Counted from the stretch's first letter, positions 50,159 to 59,354 are shown. The stretch is 64,000 nucleotides of DNA from Ktedonobacteria bacterium (GCA_027459785.1 DAIDGU010000042.1:56997-120996), one strand, 5' to 3'. Notes: generated from the letters alone by a model not told the origin. Program-made: numbers and translations.

Positions 50159-51820
50159 TTGCGCATGCCAGAGAAGCCGCGCGTGTATGTGAGCCACGCG
50201 CCCCAGGACGGTCCCTATGCGTTGCATTTTGTGCAAGACCTGATCGCGCGGGGCGCGGCGGTGTGGACGAATGACGCCGCGCCGGACGCGGACACAGTGG
50301 GGACGCCTAGCCTTGCGAATATACAGACATGTGATTGGTTCATCGTCATCCAAACGCCGGATGCTGCGTCTTCCAGCGTGGTTGGCGCGGAGATCGCCGC
50401 CGTCCTCGCGGCCCACCAGCAACAGCCGCGCCGTGGCCTCCTCGCCTTCGTCGCCGCGCCCAGCATTATGTCACTGCCGCCCGATTTCGCCCGTGTGGAT
50501 GTCGTTCGGCTGGGTTACGTGGGCGCGGTGCAGGCGGTCTGGTCAGCGGTCGGGGTGGCGCAGGCGGCGAACGTGGCGGTGGGCAGTGATCCCAGCGCAG
50601 CGCGGCAAACGCCCGTGGCCCTGCTCACACCCTGGCCTCAGCCGGGCGCGGTCTACCCCACGACCTTCGGCGCGGGCCATCCGGTGCCGTATGATACCCC
50701 CGGCGGTGCGCTCACGCGCCAGGCGACGGGGACCGGCGACGCGGGCGGCGGGCGCGGCCTGAGCCGGCGCACAGTGTTGCTCGGCCTGGGAGCCGTCGGG
50801 ACGGCGGCGCTGGTGGCGGGCGGTGTCGTCGCGCTCCATGCGCTGGAACTGGGACGCACGACAGCGGCCCCACCCACAAGCACCACCACGATCCCCGGTT
50901 ACTTGACGGAGGGCAAGCTGCTGACGACGTATACCGGCCACAGCGATAAGGTCTTTATGGTGGCATGGTCGCCGGATGGCGTGCGGGCGGCCTCCGCCAG
51001 CCAGGATCAGACGGCGCAGGTGTGGCAAGCGGGTACCGGGCGGCGGCTGGTGACGTATCGCGGCCACGCGACAACGGTTGCCGCCGTGGCCTGGGCGCAC
51101 CACAGCGACCGCATCGCTTCCGCCAGCTATGACACAACGGCGCAGATCTGGGATGCCGCCACGGGCCGGCACATCTTAACCTATACCGGCCACACCGGCG
51201 GCTTGAATGCGGCACGCTGGTCGCCCGATGATGCGCGCCTCGCCTCTGCCGGCATCGACGGCGTGCAAGTGTGGGCGGCGGCGACCGGGGAGCGCATCTG
51301 GGCCTATAGCGGTCATCGGGGGCTGAGCGATGTGGCCTGGTCGCCGGATGGTCGCATGGTCGCTATCGCCAGTTTCGAGCCGATCGACCGCACTGTGACG
51401 ATCCTCAATGCGGCTAACGGCACGGTGATACGCACCTATCGCGCCCACCCCGACAATATCTTCGCCATCGCCTGGTCGCCAGATGGCCGCATGATCGCTT
51501 CTGCTGGCGCGAGCGGGGTCGTGCGCGTGTGGACGCCGACCACGGGGACGACGATCACCACCTTTGCCGGCAATGCCGGTTCCGTCAATGCGCTGGCCTG
51601 GTCGCGCGACAGCCGTGCGCTGGCCTCCGGCGGCGGCGACAGCGGCGGCATCGGCGACACGCGCGTGCTGGTGTGGGCAGTGGCGACGGGGCAGATCCTC
51701 AGCACCTACAACGGCCACCCCCGCTATGTCAACAGCGCGGACTGGTCGCCGGACGATACGCGCATCGTTTCCGGCAGCGACGACCACACGGCGCAGGTTT
51801 GGCAAGTGCGCCAGGGGTGA
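50159..51820 (+). CDS. TIR-domain protein with membrane helix and seven WD40 repeats
   Basis: 553 residues from a TTG with CAGGAG 8 bases upstream (an ATG at 50165 is possible). Residues about 8-125 form a TIR-like domain (PRVYVSHAPQDGPYALHFV, DWFIVIQTPDAA). Glu78 in SSVVGAEIAAVLAA is at the usual position of the catalytic glutamate of NAD-cleaving TIRs. A Pro/Gly-rich linker and one membrane helix (about 204-226, TVLLGLGAVGTAALVAGGVV) follow. Seven WD40 blades end the protein (about 255-553, GHxxxVxxxAWSPDGxxxASxxxDxxxxVW). The propeller would lie outside and the TIR inside, a sensor-effector plan. Confidence 0.8.
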   Translation: MRMPEKPRVYVSHAPQDGPYALHFVQDLIARGAAVWTNDAAPDADTVGTPSLANIQTCDWFIVIQTPDAASSSVVGAEIAAVLAAHQQQPRRGLLAFVAAPSIMSLPPDFARVDVVRLGYVGAVQAVWSAVGVAQAANVAVGSDPSAARQTPVALLTPWPQPGAVYPTTFGAGHPVPYDTPGGALTRQATGTGDAGGGRGLSRRTVLLGLGAVGTAALVAGGVVALHALELGRTTAAPPTSTTTIPGYLTEGKLLTTYTGHSDKVFMVAWSPDGVRAASASQDQTAQVWQAGTGRRLVTYRGHATTVAAVAWAHHSDRIASASYDTTAQIWDAATGRHILTYTGHTGGLNAARWSPDDARLASAGIDGVQVWAAATGERIWAYSGHRGLSDVAWSPDGRMVAIASFEPIDRTVTILNAANGTVIRTYRAHPDNIFAIAWSPDGRMIASAGASGVVRVWTPTTGTTITTFAGNAGSVNALAWSRDSRALASGGGDSGGIGDTRVLVWAVATGQILSTYNGHPRYVNSADWSPDDTRIVSGSDDHTAQVWQVRQG

Positions 51821-51879
51821 GCGCCGCGCCATCTGCTATACTACGATCAATCAGAACACATGCTTTTGGGAGGGCCGCT

Positions 51880-52182
51880 ATGCAAGCACCGACATCCGAT
51901 GATCTGCCCCTCATCGGCGAACACTATAGCTCCGATGATCTCTACGCGCGCTACCCTGGCTATTGGGCGCTACTGGCCTTCCCCGAAGGACTGACGCCGG
52001 CGCAGGAGTGGGATATCATGGCGACCCCCGGCGTCCTGGTGGCGCTGGAAATGAGTCGGAGCGCTGTCCTTCTCAAAAGAAGAGCTTATCGCCAGGAGCA
52101 TCCCACGACCACGATCTATCATTTCGCCACAGAAACACTCGATGATGTCGTTTTGATTGCGGGGATGCGAGGGGGGCAGTAA
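51880..52182 (+). CDS. Conserved-looking small protein of unknown function
   Basis: 100 residues starting MQAPTSDDLPLIGEHYSSDD; GGGAGG lies 6-7 bases upstream of the ATG. A mixed soluble protein with no recognised motif. It is 59 bases after the TIR-WD40 gene and only one base before the aspartic-protease gene, so it belongs to the same transcript and may be functionally tied to the protease. Confidence 0.6.
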   Translation: MQAPTSDDLPLIGEHYSSDDLYARYPGYWALLAFPEGLTPAQEWDIMATPGVLVALEMSRSAVLLKRRAYRQEHPTTTIYHFATETLDDVVLIAGMRGGQ

Positions 52183-52183
52183 G

Positions 52184-52603
52184 ATGCGCCGACGCCGTCA
52201 ACAGGTTTGGACGAGTACCACCTGGCACATTCAGGCAAGGCGCACACGCAACGGTTTGCTGATTGTGCCGGTCGTGCTATTCCAGTTGCCCTATAATTTT
52301 CTGGTCGATTCAGGGGCAGCTTATTCGATCATCGACCAAAGCATCGCCGAAGAACATGATCTCCCGTTGCTGCAAGGTGTGCAATGGTCCTCGCCAGGCG
52401 GCGAGCGGGCGCAAAGTCCACGCGCGCGAGTGCCGTTCTATATCGGCGGCCAAGGCGGCATTGAGATCATATCGAATGCTTTGGTTGTTTCGCTTGCCGA
52501 AGCCTTCAATGTGGATGGCTTTTTGGGTGCAGATGTACTACGCCAGTTTGATGTGACAATGGAAGAAGCGATGGTTGTCTTGCGTCAGCGGGTGAAGTTT
52601 TAA
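52184..52603 (+). CDS. Retropepsin-like aspartyl protease (clan AA)
   Basis: 139 residues; start ATG at 52184 behind GGGGGG. The active-site motif is FLVDSGAAYSIID (DSGA, Asp about 39), and the second conserved element is DGFLGADVLRQFDVTM, as in single-domain bacterial retropepsin-like proteases, which work as dimers. No signal peptide or membrane helix. Its stop shares a base with the start of the HyuB gene (TAATG), showing tight coupling. Confidence 0.75.
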   Translation: MRRRRQQVWTSTTWHIQARRTRNGLLIVPVVLFQLPYNFLVDSGAAYSIIDQSIAEEHDLPLLQGVQWSSPGGERAQSPRARVPFYIGGQGGIEIISNALVVSLAEAFNVDGFLGADVLRQFDVTMEEAMVVLRQRVKF

Positions 52604-54153
52604 TGAGTGATCTTGTCGATGCGATCAGCCTGGAAGTCTTCAAGCAACTGTTCGTGGGCATCGCGGAAGAGATGGGCGTGACGCTGCAACGGGCGAGCTT
52701 CAGCGCGAACATCAAGGAGCGGCTGGACTTCAGTTGCGCGATCTTCGATGGCGCGGGGCGCATGATCGCGCAGGCGGCGCACATCCCGGTGCATTTGGGC
52801 AGCATGCCAGCCTCCGTCGCCGCCGCGTTGGCGGCCTTCCCCGATCTACGACCGGGCGACGTGATCGCGCTGAACGATCCCTTTCAGGGCGGCACCCACC
52901 TGCCGGATATCACGCTAGTTTCGCCGGTCTTCATCGGCGACGAACTGGCCTTTTGCGCCGCCAGCCGCGCGCACCATGCCGATGTGGGGGGCATGGCCCC
53001 TGGCTCGTTGCCGCTGAGTACCGAACTCTATCAGGAAGGCTTGATCATCCCACCCGTCCGGCTGGATGACGGCGTGCGGGCGCTGATTGCGGCGAATAGC
53101 CGCACGCCGGCGGAGCGCGCGGGCGACATCGACGCGCAGATTGCCGCGCAGCGGGCGGGCGCAGTGCGGCTGGCGGACCTGGTTGCCGTGCATGGTCTGG
53201 CGCGCGTGCAGGCCCACGCGACGGCGCTGCTGGACTATACACGCCGCATGACGGAAGCCGCCATCGCCACGATCCCTGCTGGCACGTATACCTGCACGGA
53301 CGCGTTGGAAGGCGACGGGCAGCGCGAGTTTCCCATCCCCATCGTTGTCACCCTCACGGTCGCGGGCGGGCAGATGACGGTGGACTTCACGGGCAGCGCG
53401 CCGCAGGTGGCTGGCAACCTGAATGCCGTCAGCGCCATCGCGCGTTCCGCCGTGTGGTACTGTGTGCGGCTGCTGGTGGCGGATGATGTGCCGGTGAACG
53501 ACGGCGCGTTTCAGCCGGTCACGGTCGTCGCGCCGGCAGGGAGCATCGTGAATGCGCGCTTCCCCGCTGGCGTGGCCGTCGGCAATACCGAGACGAGCAG
53601 CCGCATCACTGATGTCGTCCTGGGCGCGCTGGCCCAGGCGCTGCCGGAGCGCATCCCCGCCGCCAGCCAGGGGACGATGAATAACGTCACGATCGGCGGC
53701 AGCCACGACGGTCGCCCCTTTATCATGTATGAGACGATCGGTGGCGGGCATGGCGCGGGGCCGCAGGGCGACGGCCTGAGCGGGCGGCAGAGCCACATGA
53801 CCAACACGCTGAATACGCCGGTGGAGGCGCTGGAATATGCCTTGCCGCTCCAGATCCGCGCCTATCACCTGCGCGACGGCTCCGGTGGCGCGGGCCATTA
53901 TCACGGCGGCGACGGCATTCGGCGGGTTTATCGCTTCCTGGCTCCCGCGACGGTGACGGTGAATAGCGAGCGTCGTACCACCAGGCCGTATGGCTTGCAG
54001 GGCGGCGCACCAGGCGCGGCGGGGCGCAACACGCAGCAGCATGACGGCACAGCGCGCGTCATCGGCGCGAAGGCGACGATCCAGGCAGCGCCGGGCGACG
54101 AACTCAGCATCGAGACGCCGGGCGGCGGCGGCTGGGGGCCGGCAGGGGGCTAG
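52603..54153 (+). CDS. Hydantoinase B/5-oxoprolinase (HyuB) family protein
   Basis: 516 residues starting [20 protein letters not shown]. Family blocks: [58 protein letters not shown] and [13 protein letters not shown], with [12 protein letters not shown] and the Gly-rich end [13 protein letters not shown]. HyuB is the beta subunit of ATP-dependent hydantoinases, acetone carboxylase relatives and oxoprolinases. The usual partner HyuA is absent here, so it must be elsewhere or the protein acts alone. Its stop overlaps the stop of the convergent gene (CTAG at 54150). Confidence 0.87.
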   Translation: MSDLVDAISLEVFKQLFVGIAEEMGVTLQRASFSANIKERLDFSCAIFDGAGRMIAQAAHIPVHLGSMPASVAAALAAFPDLRPGDVIALNDPFQGGTHLPDITLVSPVFIGDELAFCAASRAHHADVGGMAPGSLPLSTELYQEGLIIPPVRLDDGVRALIAANSRTPAERAGDIDAQIAAQRAGAVRLADLVAVHGLARVQAHATALLDYTRRMTEAAIATIPAGTYTCTDALEGDGQREFPIPIVVTLTVAGGQMTVDFTGSAPQVAGNLNAVSAIARSAVWYCVRLLVADDVPVNDGAFQPVTVVAPAGSIVNARFPAGVAVGNTETSSRITDVVLGALAQALPERIPAASQGTMNNVTIGGSHDGRPFIMYETIGGGHGAGPQGDGLSGRQSHMTNTLNTPVEALEYALPLQIRAYHLRDGSGGAGHYHGGDGIRRVYRFLAPATVTVNSERRTTRPYGLQGGAPGAAGRNTQQHDGTARVIGAKATIQAAPGDELSIETPGGGGWGPAGG

Positions 54154-54707
54154 CGCGCGGCCACCAGCGGCACATCCAGGTATTGCTCGATGGTGCCAAG
54201 CGGCAGGTGATCAGCGATGTCGCGCCCATAATAGGCCCGCTCGATAGTGAGATCCGGCCCGATCAGGAAGTCCGCTGGATGCCGCAAGTGGTTGCCATCC
54301 GAACGCAGGCCACCCAACCGCAGTTTATGCGCCTCGCGCCATTCTTTGTGCCGCCCGATCAGCCAACCATAGATGAAGCCCCTGATGCCCAGTTCGCTGC
54401 CATAAAGGTGGTAAAGATCGAGGGTAGGATTGGCGATGAGCGGGAAGGGCGGGTGTTGCGAGCCGGCGAACTTCATCGTCGTCTCCGGCGAGGTCTCGAA
54501 GACGGCGATGATCGACAGGCCGCGCGCCTGTAAATACGCATACCGTTCGATCAGGTAATGCACGCGCAGACTGCACAACGGACACGCGGCGGAACGCAGG
54601 AATGTCAGCAACGTATGTCGCCCGCGATAATCTGCCAGGGTGACGGGCGCGCCGGTAACATCCGTCGTCGTGAAAAGTTTGGCCGGCTGCCCGGCAGTGA
54701 GCCTCAT
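54150..54707 (-). CDS. AhpC/TSA-type peroxiredoxin-like protein
   Basis: 185 residues; GAAAGG lies about 11 bases before the ATG. Thioredoxin fold with AGQPAKLFTTTDVTGAPVTLADYRGRHTLLTF, then SAACPLC with Cys42 and Cys45 where peroxiredoxins have the TxxC catalytic site; here the Thr is replaced and a second Cys gives a CxxC pair. The later part ADFLIGPDLTIERAYYGRDIAD matches the peroxiredoxin-like/SelL group. Probably a thiol-based peroxidase or reductase. Confidence 0.77.
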   Translation of the reverse strand: MRLTAGQPAKLFTTTDVTGAPVTLADYRGRHTLLTFLRSAACPLCSLRVHYLIERYAYLQARGLSIIAVFETSPETTMKFAGSQHPPFPLIANPTLDLYHLYGSELGIRGFIYGWLIGRHKEWREAHKLRLGGLRSDGNHLRHPADFLIGPDLTIERAYYGRDIADHLPLGTIEQYLDVPLVAAR

Positions 54708-54832
54708 GAGATATCAACCTTTCAATTTACACTCGACTATATATACGACGATAGCGCGTTACAGGGCGGGTAAGCAAGAACCGAAAGTCATAGGCATAAG
54801 CGAAGGGTGGGCAAACGGCACGCCGGCGCACA

Positions 54833-55093
54833 TCAATCGTGCGGTGGGAGCGCGGCGAACGTGGCGAGCAGCGCACGCGCGTAGGCTTCGGCGGCGCTGG
54901 CACCATCGTAATAGCCCGCATCCATCAGCAGGCGATAGCGGCACTTCCAGCGTTTGGCCGCCGCTGGTGTCAGCCGATGCAGATCCCAGCCGGGGACGCG
55001 CGCTTCCAGTGCCTCGCGCAGCCCCACTTCGTCCAGGGGGAGGGCGTGGGCGCGCAGCGCCGCCGCCAGGTCATCCGGCAGAATGCTGGCCAT
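54833..55093 (-). CDS. Small protein of unknown function
   Basis: 86 residues from MASILPDDLAAALRAHALPL (start 55093; a GTG/ATG-type extension to 55117 is possible). Alpha-helical, with LREALEARVPGWDLHRLTPAAAKRWKCRYRLLMDAGYYD in the middle; no family is recognised. It begins 27 bases after greA ends, in the same direction, and may be co-transcribed with it. Confidence 0.5.
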   Translation of the reverse strand: MASILPDDLAAALRAHALPLDEVGLREALEARVPGWDLHRLTPAAAKRWKCRYRLLMDAGYYDGASAAEAYARALLATFAALPPHD

Positions 55094-55119
55094 CGCCGCT
55101 CGCTCTCCCTCGCACACAC

Positions 55120-55611
55120 CTAATGGATCTTCAATACGTTATAGGTCACGACGCCGTTGGGGGTCGAAACGTCCACCTTGTCGCCGACCTTTTTGCCGAC
55201 GAGCGCGCTGCCCACGGGCGATTCAGTGGAAATGTAGCCGCGCTTGGGGTCGGCCTCGTGGGTGCTGACGATGGTGAAGTGGCGCTCTGTCCCCGCCGAG
55301 GTGCGCACGTCCACCGAACTGCCGATGCGCACGACGCTGGCGTCGGTCGTCAGTTCCAGCGTGCCGGCCTTATTCAGCAATTCGGTCAATTCGCGGATGC
55401 GCCCTTCGATGCGCGCCTGCTCATTTTTCGCATGCTCATACGCGCTGCTTTCGCTGATGTCACCCGCTTCCTTGGCCTCGTGGATGTCATCGGCGATCAT
55501 CGGGCGCTGCACTTCGACCAAATCCTTCAGTTCCGCCTCCAATTTCGCGCGTCCTTCCGCGGTCAACAAGGGGCGGTCACTTTGATCAGAAGCGTGAGAT
55601 ACAGTTGCCAT
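55120..55611 (-). CDS. greA: Transcription elongation factor GreA
   Basis: 163 residues; AAGGAG is 8 bases before the ATG at 55611. The N-terminal coiled coil has LLTAEGRAKLEAELKDLVEVQRP and the tip acidic residues in EAKEAGDISESSAYEHAKNEQ, which stimulate RNA cleavage in backtracked polymerase. The C-terminal FKBP-like domain has VRIGSSVDV, YISTESPVGSALVGKKVGDKVDV and TYNVLKI. A normal full-length GreA. A long structured leader precedes it. Confidence 0.92.
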   Translation of the reverse strand: MATVSHASDQSDRPLLTAEGRAKLEAELKDLVEVQRPMIADDIHEAKEAGDISESSAYEHAKNEQARIEGRIRELTELLNKAGTLELTTDASVVRIGSSVDVRTSAGTERHFTIVSTHEADPKRGYISTESPVGSALVGKKVGDKVDVSTPNGVVTYNVLKIH

Positions 55612-55648
55612 ATACAAACTCCTTGTGCGCGTCGCCGGCAAGCGCCAA

Positions 55649-55689
55649 ATCCCCCCGTCGGCACAGCGGTGTGCGGGAAACGGGGGGAT
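55649..55689 (-). promoter_or_regulatory. Nested hairpin in the greA leader
   Basis: ATCCCCCCGT (55649-55658) and ACGGGGGGAT (55680-55689) are perfect complements of 10 bases. Inside them GCACA (55661-55665) pairs with TGTGC (55670-55674). The structure lies about 38 bases upstream of the greA ATG; no T run follows. Confidence 0.55.
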
Positions 55690-55845
55690 GGTGGGGGGGC
55701 CAGCGACGTGGCACCACGCGAACAATACGCCGCGCCCGCCGGCAAGGATGCCAGCGCACGCGGCCTCTCAAAACGACGAGCTTGTTCCCGGCGCTACCGC
55801 TCTACATTTGGCGCGCACGGGCCAATCTCGTATGGACTGGGAAAG

Positions 55846-55874
55846 ATTATACCCAACTTTGCGCCGTTCGTCAA
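55846..55874 (-). promoter_or_regulatory. Near-consensus greA promoter
   Basis: Minus strand TTGACG (55874-55869), a 17-base spacer and a perfect TATAAT (55851-55846). Start near 55839 gives an untranslated leader of about 228 bases. Confidence 0.7.
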
Positions 55875-56019
55875 GGCCGCATGGCACATAATTGACGGGA
55901 TCGAAAGCCGTTGCGGTACGTTGATCTCATCTTTTCCCCTGCGCAAGCCAGGTTTTCCTGTCTCCTCGCGCCTAATAGATACGTTATCTCGCCAAACAGG
56001 ACGTATATGTTAGGTAGCA

Positions 56020-56028
56020 TGGTATAAT
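56020..56028 (+). promoter_or_regulatory. Extended -10 promoter of the DinB-like gene
   Basis: TGGTATAAT at 56020-56028, start near 56035, about 33 bases before the ATG. Confidence 0.55.
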
Positions 56029-56067
56029 TTCATCATCACATTGAGAAAGGACTATAGAAATAGTCAT

Positions 56068-56532
56068 ATGGACAGCCAAACGAAAGAAGCCCTCATCGCC
56101 CAATACCGTGCAGGTTCCCAGGTTTTAGCAGACACCATCGCGCAAGTTCCACCAGATCGCTTGGATGTCACCGAGCAAGCGGGGGAATGGACGGCACGCC
56201 AAATTGTCCATCATGTTGCCGACAGTGAGACGACGAGCTATATCCGCTTGCGTCGCCTCCTGGCAGAGGATCAGCCAGTAATTCAGGGTTATGACGAGAT
56301 GGAATTTGCCCGCAAGCTGCACTATGATCGCCCGCTTGCGAACGCGCTGGAAGTCATCCGCGCGGTGCGGAATGCATCGGCTGAATTGCTGGCATCGCTG
56401 AGCGAGGAAGAGTGGCAGCGCACAGGCACACACAGCGAAAGTGGGCGCTATACGCTCATGAATTGGCTCCAGACATACGCCACCCACTGTCATGATCACG
56501 CGGAACAGATCCGCCGGGCAGCGGGTATTTGA
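56068..56532 (+). CDS. DinB/YfiT-like four-helix metalloprotein
   Basis: 154 residues from MDSQTKEALIAQYRAGSQVL. The ATG at 56068 suits the promoter; AAAGGA lies 16 bases upstream, so the RBS is poor. The DinB fold metal site is recognisable: EWTARQIVHHVADSE (His near 52) and THCHDHAEQIR (two His near the end). The family includes DNA-damage-inducible and thiol-transferase proteins (bacillithiol, mycothiol). The function here is unknown. Confidence 0.75.
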   Translation: MDSQTKEALIAQYRAGSQVLADTIAQVPPDRLDVTEQAGEWTARQIVHHVADSETTSYIRLRRLLAEDQPVIQGYDEMEFARKLHYDRPLANALEVIRAVRNASAELLASLSEEEWQRTGTHSESGRYTLMNWLQTYATHCHDHAEQIRRAAGI

Positions 56533-56654
56533 GCGCAAGAGGAGCAATCAGTGCCACCAAGAACGCGGACATTAACAGCTCACTGGTACAACTGCTCCCA
56601 AGCGTGGTGGGATGCCTCAAGGTGGTACTACCTCATATTGGTAGAAATGAGGTT

Positions 56655-57881
56655 TCAAGAGATGCGAGCGGTGCCGGGACCGCCGGCGGGGGTCAGGAGG
56701 TGGACGCGCGTCGGGCCGCCGTCCGGGGGGGTGTAATCGCGTTGAAGATCGGCAATGATCTGGTCTACGTGTTCCTGGGGGGCGACGATGAGCGCGCTGC
56801 CGCCGAAGCCGGCACCCATCAGACGCGCGCCGGATTGGGGTCGCTGGCGCGTGGCGATGCTGACGACGGCCTCTAGTTCCGGGCAACTGACCTCGTAGTC
56901 GTCGCGCAGGCTGGCATGTGACGACAGCAGCAGGCGCGTGAAGACGCCCGCCTCGCCCAGCTTGAGGGCGATGGTCGCCAACCCGACACGCTCGTTTTCG
57001 GTGATGATATGCCGCGCCCGGCGGCGCTGGGGTTGCGGCACCCCGCCGCCCAGCCGCTTATACTCGCGGTCATCGACATCGCGCAGCGCCCGCACCGGGC
57101 GCGGATCGCCCTCGGCATGGCTGAGCGCGGCGAACTGGGCCGCCGCTGCCTCACATTCGCGCCGCCGGTCATTGTAACCGACGGTGGTCAGCGAGCGCGC
57201 CACGCCCGTCTCGCACACCAGCAAGGCCATGTCGCGCAGCGCGAAGGGGATATATTCATATGTCAGGGAGCGGCAATCGATGTACACCGCTTGTCCTGGT
57301 CGTCCCAGTGCCGACGCCGCCTGATCCAGAATGCCCACATGCACGCCGGAGCCGCGCGTTTCCGCGCGCTGGCCCAGCCGGGCGAGGTCCAGGGGTGTCT
57401 GGCGCAGATCGAGCGCGGCGTTGAGCCAGGTGAGCGCGGCCATCACCAGCGCCGCCGACGAACTCATCCCACCGCCCAGCGGCACGTCGCCGGCAATCGC
57501 CGCGCTGAAGCCGCGCACCGGCAGGCCGGCTTCCCGCAACTCGCCCACCACGCCGGCGATATAGCGCGCCCACAGCGGCACATCCTGCGGGTCGGCAGCG
57601 GTCGGGGGCGTAGCCACCCTGAAGGTCGCGGTCGCCGCATGGTGCGTCGAATACAGTCGTATCGTCGGCTCCGCCGGATCGTCCGCCAAGCGGCCCACGA
57701 GCGCCACCGTGCGTTCGACCGCGATAGGCAGCACGAAGCCCTCGTTATAGTCCGTATGCTCGCCGATCAGGTTGACGCGCCCTGGCGCCCAGCCGGCCAG
57801 CAACGGGCCGGCCAGCGCGAGATCGCCGCGCGCGTGTTGCGTGGCCGTCGCCACCGTCGGGGGGAGTGCCGCCTGGGTCAT
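56655..57881 (-). CDS. galK: Galactokinase
   Basis: 408 residues; AGGAAGGA is about 10 bases before the ATG at 57881. GHMP-kinase layout: the galactokinase signature GRVNLIGEHTDYNEGFVLPIA near the N-terminus, the ATP loop PLGGGMSSSAALVMA and the C-terminal MGAGFGGSALIV. The catalytic Asp is expected in GILDQAAS. It phosphorylates galactose for the Leloir pathway. No galT or galE is adjacent. Confidence 0.9.
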   Translation of the reverse strand: MTQAALPPTVATATQHARGDLALAGPLLAGWAPGRVNLIGEHTDYNEGFVLPIAVERTVALVGRLADDPAEPTIRLYSTHHAATATFRVATPPTAADPQDVPLWARYIAGVVGELREAGLPVRGFSAAIAGDVPLGGGMSSSAALVMAALTWLNAALDLRQTPLDLARLGQRAETRGSGVHVGILDQAASALGRPGQAVYIDCRSLTYEYIPFALRDMALLVCETGVARSLTTVGYNDRRRECEAAAAQFAALSHAEGDPRPVRALRDVDDREYKRLGGGVPQPQRRRARHIITENERVGLATIALKLGEAGVFTRLLLSSHASLRDDYEVSCPELEAVVSIATRQRPQSGARLMGAGFGGSALIVAPQEHVDQIIADLQRDYTPPDGGPTRVHLLTPAGGPGTARIS

Positions 57882-57952
57882 GGAGATGTGTCCTTCCTGC
57901 ACGTGTTGCTATTCGTTGTATCACGCGCCGGCAAGGATTGCACAGGGTGGCA

Positions 57953-58225
57953 TTAACGCAGCATGAACACCACCAAACAGATCACGGCCAACAGGCTGAG
58001 GATGAGCGTCAGCCGGACGATGAGGCGGCGGAGGGGGGCTTGCACGTGGGGAGACCAGGCGCGCTGGGCGACGGCGACACGCGCCATCACGCGCGGATGC
58101 ACCGTCGCCGCATAGTCTGGTCCCGCTTCGGCTTCGGCGCTCAGCGCGGCGCGCAGGGCGTACTCGAACGTGGCCTGGCCGGCGAGCTGCCTGGTGTCCG
58201 GTAGATAAAGATCGTTATGACGCAT
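57953..58225 (-). CDS. Small protein with one C-terminal membrane helix, possible sigma-factor partner
   Basis: 90 residues; GAGGAA is 7 bases before the ATG. Residues 1-65 are soluble (MRHNDLYLPDTRQLAGQATF) and 66-89 form a membrane helix (LIVRLTLILSLLAVICLVVFML). It lies 18 bases after the ECF sigma gene in the same direction. An anti-sigma role is plausible from position, but no zinc-binding HxxxCxxC motif is present. Confidence 0.6.
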   Translation of the reverse strand: MRHNDLYLPDTRQLAGQATFEYALRAALSAEAEAGPDYAATVHPRVMARVAVAQRAWSPHVQAPLRRLIVRLTLILSLLAVICLVVFMLR

Positions 58226-58243
58226 TATGATTCCTCGCCCCTT

Positions 58244-58831
58244 TCACTCGTTGCGCAACGCTGCGGTGGTCCGGTCCGCCAGCGGAAAAGGCTCTTTGCC
58301 CAGAGATTCGCGCAAGCGGCGCAGGGCAGCCCCCAGGCGTTTCTTGATCGTATTCGGCGAAATCTCCATCATCGCGGCGATTTCGGCGATGCTCATATCC
58401 AGATAATAATGCAGCACGATCACGCTACGCTGCTCGATAGGCAACGCGCGAATGGCCGAGCGCAGATCGAACAGGTTTTCGACAACGGAGGTCGCTTCTG
58501 CTGCGCGGGCAGAGGCCAGCGTCGTCTCATACGTGCGCGCCGTGTAACGCAGATAATCCGCCGAGCGCGCCGCGCGTCGCCGCACGGTCAACGCCTGATT
58601 CATCACGATCTTGACCAGCCAGGCTTTCAGGGCGCTGCGGTCACGCAGCGTTCCCAAGTTGCGCCAGGCCAGTTCTAAACTTGCCTGCACCACATCTTCC
58701 GCCGTCGCCTCATCATCGACTAACAGCCGCGCCGTATGCAACAGCAGATTGCCATACGTGCGCGCGATCACCTCGAACTCATCGATGACAGCCGCCGTGG
58801 CATCTATCGCTGTGGAATCAACCTGTGACAC
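58244..58831 (-). CDS. ECF-type RNA polymerase sigma factor
   Basis: 195 residues from a GTG (VSQVDSTAIDATAAV) chosen for GGGAG 7 bases upstream. Region 2 is YGNLLLHTARLLVDDEATAEDVVQASLELAWRNLGTLRDRSALKAWLVKIVMNQAL, with the RNA polymerase-binding and -10 recognition helices. Region 4 is IRALPIEQRSVIVLHYYLDMSIAEIAAMMEISPNTIKKRLGAALRRLRE (split between positions about 130 and 180), a helix-turn-helix for -35 binding. It precedes the small membrane protein. Confidence 0.87.
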   Translation of the reverse strand: MSQVDSTAIDATAAVIDEFEVIARTYGNLLLHTARLLVDDEATAEDVVQASLELAWRNLGTLRDRSALKAWLVKIVMNQALTVRRRAARSADYLRYTARTYETTLASARAAEATSVVENLFDLRSAIRALPIEQRSVIVLHYYLDMSIAEIAAMMEISPNTIKKRLGAALRRLRESLGKEPFPLADRTTAALRNE

Positions 58832-58861
58832 GCCCAAACTCCCTGAACAAAGATAGGACAA

Positions 58862-59354
58862 ACTCTATATTATCCCTCTAACTTTCAGAGTATAGCGCAC
58901 CGTGGCAAGATTTATCAGGAGCGCGCAGCCATGCCGAGCATCGGCAGCACGATCCCTGTGTGGATGCACTGCGGCACTCGGTACAGCAGGATAAGGCATC
59001 GCACATGCTGGCCACGCTCTTCGCTTAGCCTGTCAATCTTAGCGCTCAACTACACGCGGCGCTATGTGCATGTGGTGATGCACGGGAGTCGCTGCCAGAT
59101 GTCGCAATGGGCGCGTGTGCCTCCCTCACTGGCATCGCATCCCGCCAGGCGGCATCCGCACCCAGTAAGACGGGGATCCTGAAAGCGGCGGCAAAGTAAC
59201 TGCCCGAAGACCTGCGCCGAGAACTGCCGCCAGGGCTGCCCCTGCGCCCACGGCTCGCGCGCCCCAGCGCACAGTCATGGTGCGGGGGAGTATAGTATAC
59301 CGTACTCTCGAAACTTACTGGCTATGACCTTTGATGCTAGGCAACACCTTGGAC
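58862..59354. other. Stretch without an intact gene before the IS element
   Basis: About 490 bases. No frame has both a ribosome binding site and a recognisable protein. Short fragments in two frames (about 58960-59070: DALRHS and, in the next frame, LNYTRRYVHV) faintly recall the Arg-His and catalytic-Tyr ends of tyrosine recombinases, so this may be decayed mobile DNA. Confidence 0.35.

Noticed and set aside
54640..56013. 457-codon plus-strand frame opposite greA and its neighbours
   Set aside because: It spans promoters and two well-supported minus-strand genes and matches no family.
58931..59182. Frame of 83 codons with LNYTRRYVHV and, in the next frame, DALRHS: possible tyrosine recombinase
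   Set aside because: The two fragments are in different frames, spacing is too short for a catalytic domain and no other recombinase motif is present. Kept only as a hint of decay.
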